Assembly (NCBI GenBank): GCA_017964055.1
Contig: JAGCSS010000172.1
Span: forward strand, 1-6,481
Source: Lachnospiraceae bacterium
GTDB taxonomy: Bacteria; Bacillota; Clostridia; Lachnospirales; Lachnospiraceae
Direction: 5' to 3'
Length of the DNA stretch: 6,481 nt
The notes under the pieces were generated by a model. The model was given only the letters and a program-made list of their open reading frames with translations, searched no databases and was not told where the DNA came from. This document shows positions 5,441 through 6,481 of this stretch, piece by piece; the first letter of the stretch is position 1, and every line of letters starts with the position of its first letter. Made by a program: the position numbers and the translations under genes.

Positions 5441-6481
5441 ATGAAAGGGAAAGCTTTAATAGCGATGAGCGGCGGCGTGGATTCGTCCGTCGCTGCGAAG
5501 CTTACCCTGGATATGGGATATGACTGCATCGGATGCATGATGAAGCTCTATGATATCACGGATGAAGGCGTGATAGACGGCCCAAAGGCATCGCGGACCT
5601 GCTGTTCGGTAGATGACGCGGAAGACGCGAGGAGCGTGGCGTACCGTCTGGGGATGCCGTTTTATGTATTTAATTTCAAGGATGAGTTCAGGCAGCAGGT
5701 CATCGACCGGTTCGTCGACAGTTATCTGAAAGGCATAACTCCCAATCCGTGCATAGAATGCAACCGCTATCTGAAGTTCGAGAGACTGTATCAGAGGGCG
5801 CTGGAGCTCGGCTGCGACAAGATAGTGACCGGGCATTACGCGAGGATAGAGTTTAACGGTGAAAGATATCTTCTGAAAAAGGGGATCGATGCTTCGAAGG
5901 ACCAGAGTTACGTGCTGTTCAGGCTGACGCAGGAGCTGCTCGCACATACGATATTTCCTCTCGGAGCCCTGAGCAAGGACCAGTCGCGCAGGATCGCGGC
6001 GGAAAACGGTTTTGTGAACGCATCAAAGCCTGACAGCCAGGATATATGTATTGTCCCGGACGGAGATTACGCGGCGGTGATAGAGCGATATACGGGCGTA
6101 AAGGTACCCGAGGGTGACTTTGTCGATATGTCCGGGAAAGTCCTGGGCAGGCATAAGGGGATCATCCACTATACGATAGGACAGCGCAGGGGTCTCGGAA
6201 TATCAGCTCCGGAACCGCTGTACGTATGCGCGATCGATGTGCCGAACAATAAAGTGGTGCTCGGACCCGATGAAGCACTGTTTACAAGAGAAGTTAAGAC
6301 AACAGATTTCAACTGGATCCCCGGAGGGGAGATCCCTGCTGAACTCAAATGTTCCGCAAAGATACGCTATCACCATAAGGAGCAGCCCGGAACGCTGTAT
6401 CCTGCGGATGACGGCACCTGCAGGTTCATTTTTGACGAGCCGCAGAGGGCGATCACGCCCGGCCAGTCGCTCGTGCTCTAC
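5441..6481 (+). CDS. mnmA: tRNA-specific 2-thiouridylase MnmA (3' end outside window)
   Basis: MnmA adds sulfur to uridine 34 of the tRNAs for Lys, Glu and Gln, using ATP to adenylate the base and a persulfide as sulfur donor; it acts in the cytoplasm. The open frame gives 347 residues to the window edge, near the full family length of about 360, so only a short C-terminal tail is missing. The PP-loop SGGVDSS (10-16) binds ATP. NPCIECNRYLKF (102-113) carries the nucleophilic Cys104, and KPDSQDICIV (196-205) carries the persulfide Cys203. VTGHYARIE (129-137), DQSYVLF (154-160), YTIGQRRGLGI (244-254) and EPQRAITPGQ (333-342) complete the pattern. ATG 5441 is chosen because the protein then starts just before the PP-loop strand. 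GTG 5435, in the same frame, is an alternative, being five bases from AGGTGA (5424-5429) while the ATG is eleven away. It lies 48 bases after purC and is probably co-transcribed with it. Confidence 0.96.
   Translation, partial: MKGKALIAMSGGVDSSVAAKLTLDMGYDCIGCMMKLYDITDEGVIDGPKASRTCCSVDDAEDARSVAYRLGMPFYVFNFKDEFRQQVIDRFVDSYLKGITPNPCIECNRYLKFERLYQRALELGCDKIVTGHYARIEFNGERYLLKKGIDASKDQSYVLFRLTQELLAHTIFPLGALSKDQSRRIAAENGFVNASKPDSQDICIVPDGDYAAVIERYTGVKVPEGDFVDMSGKVLGRHKGIIHYTIGQRRGLGISAPEPLYVCAIDVPNNKVVLGPDEALFTREVKTTDFNWIPGGEIPAELKCSAKIRYHHKEQPGTLYPADDGTCRFIFDEPQRAITPGQSLVLY

Overview
This window looks like chromosomal DNA of a Gram-positive anaerobe of the Clostridia, most likely a gut or rumen Lachnospiraceae. 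That is inferred from the style of the PurC and MnmA proteins, strong purine-rich ribosome binding sites, consensus sigma-A-type promoters in AT-rich gaps, and moderately GC-rich coding DNA. No rRNA, tRNA, CRISPR, insertion sequence or phage gene was seen. Six protein genes fill almost all of it; both end genes run off the window.

Left part (1 to about 3460), carbohydrate use. The 3' part of a six-hairpin glycosidase-like gene on the + strand runs tail-to-tail, with a 20-base overlap, into an AraC-family regulator on the - strand. Divergent from the regulator, across a 121-base AT-rich control region, is a family GH4 enzyme with the CHEV active-site motif that marks LplD-type alpha-galacturonidases. 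The regulator most likely senses a sugar or uronide and controls the GH4 gene. The two enzymes would then help break down galacturonate-containing (pectin-type) oligosaccharides. A near-perfect hairpin terminator follows the GH4 gene and can serve both strands.

Middle (3484 to 4272), a short-chain dehydrogenase/reductase on the - strand. It has a complete Ser-Tyr-Lys catalytic set but an unknown substrate. It has its own near-consensus promoter and a perfect 8-bp inverted repeat in its leader.

Right part (about 4410 to 6481), housekeeping. purC (SAICAR synthase, purine synthesis) is followed after a short gap by mnmA (tRNA 2-thiouridylase), whose last residues lie beyond the window. The purC control region is the most unusual piece of non-coding DNA here. 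A perfect 7-bp dyad exactly fills the spacer between its -35 and -10 boxes. Its Shine-Dalgarno sequence lies too far from the start codon unless a small hairpin between them folds.

No wholly new multi-gene system is evident. The best leads are regulatory: three promoter regions each carrying a perfect inverted repeat, and the structured purC ribosome binding site. The glycosidase-like protein is also worth a look, as I cannot place it in a characterised family.
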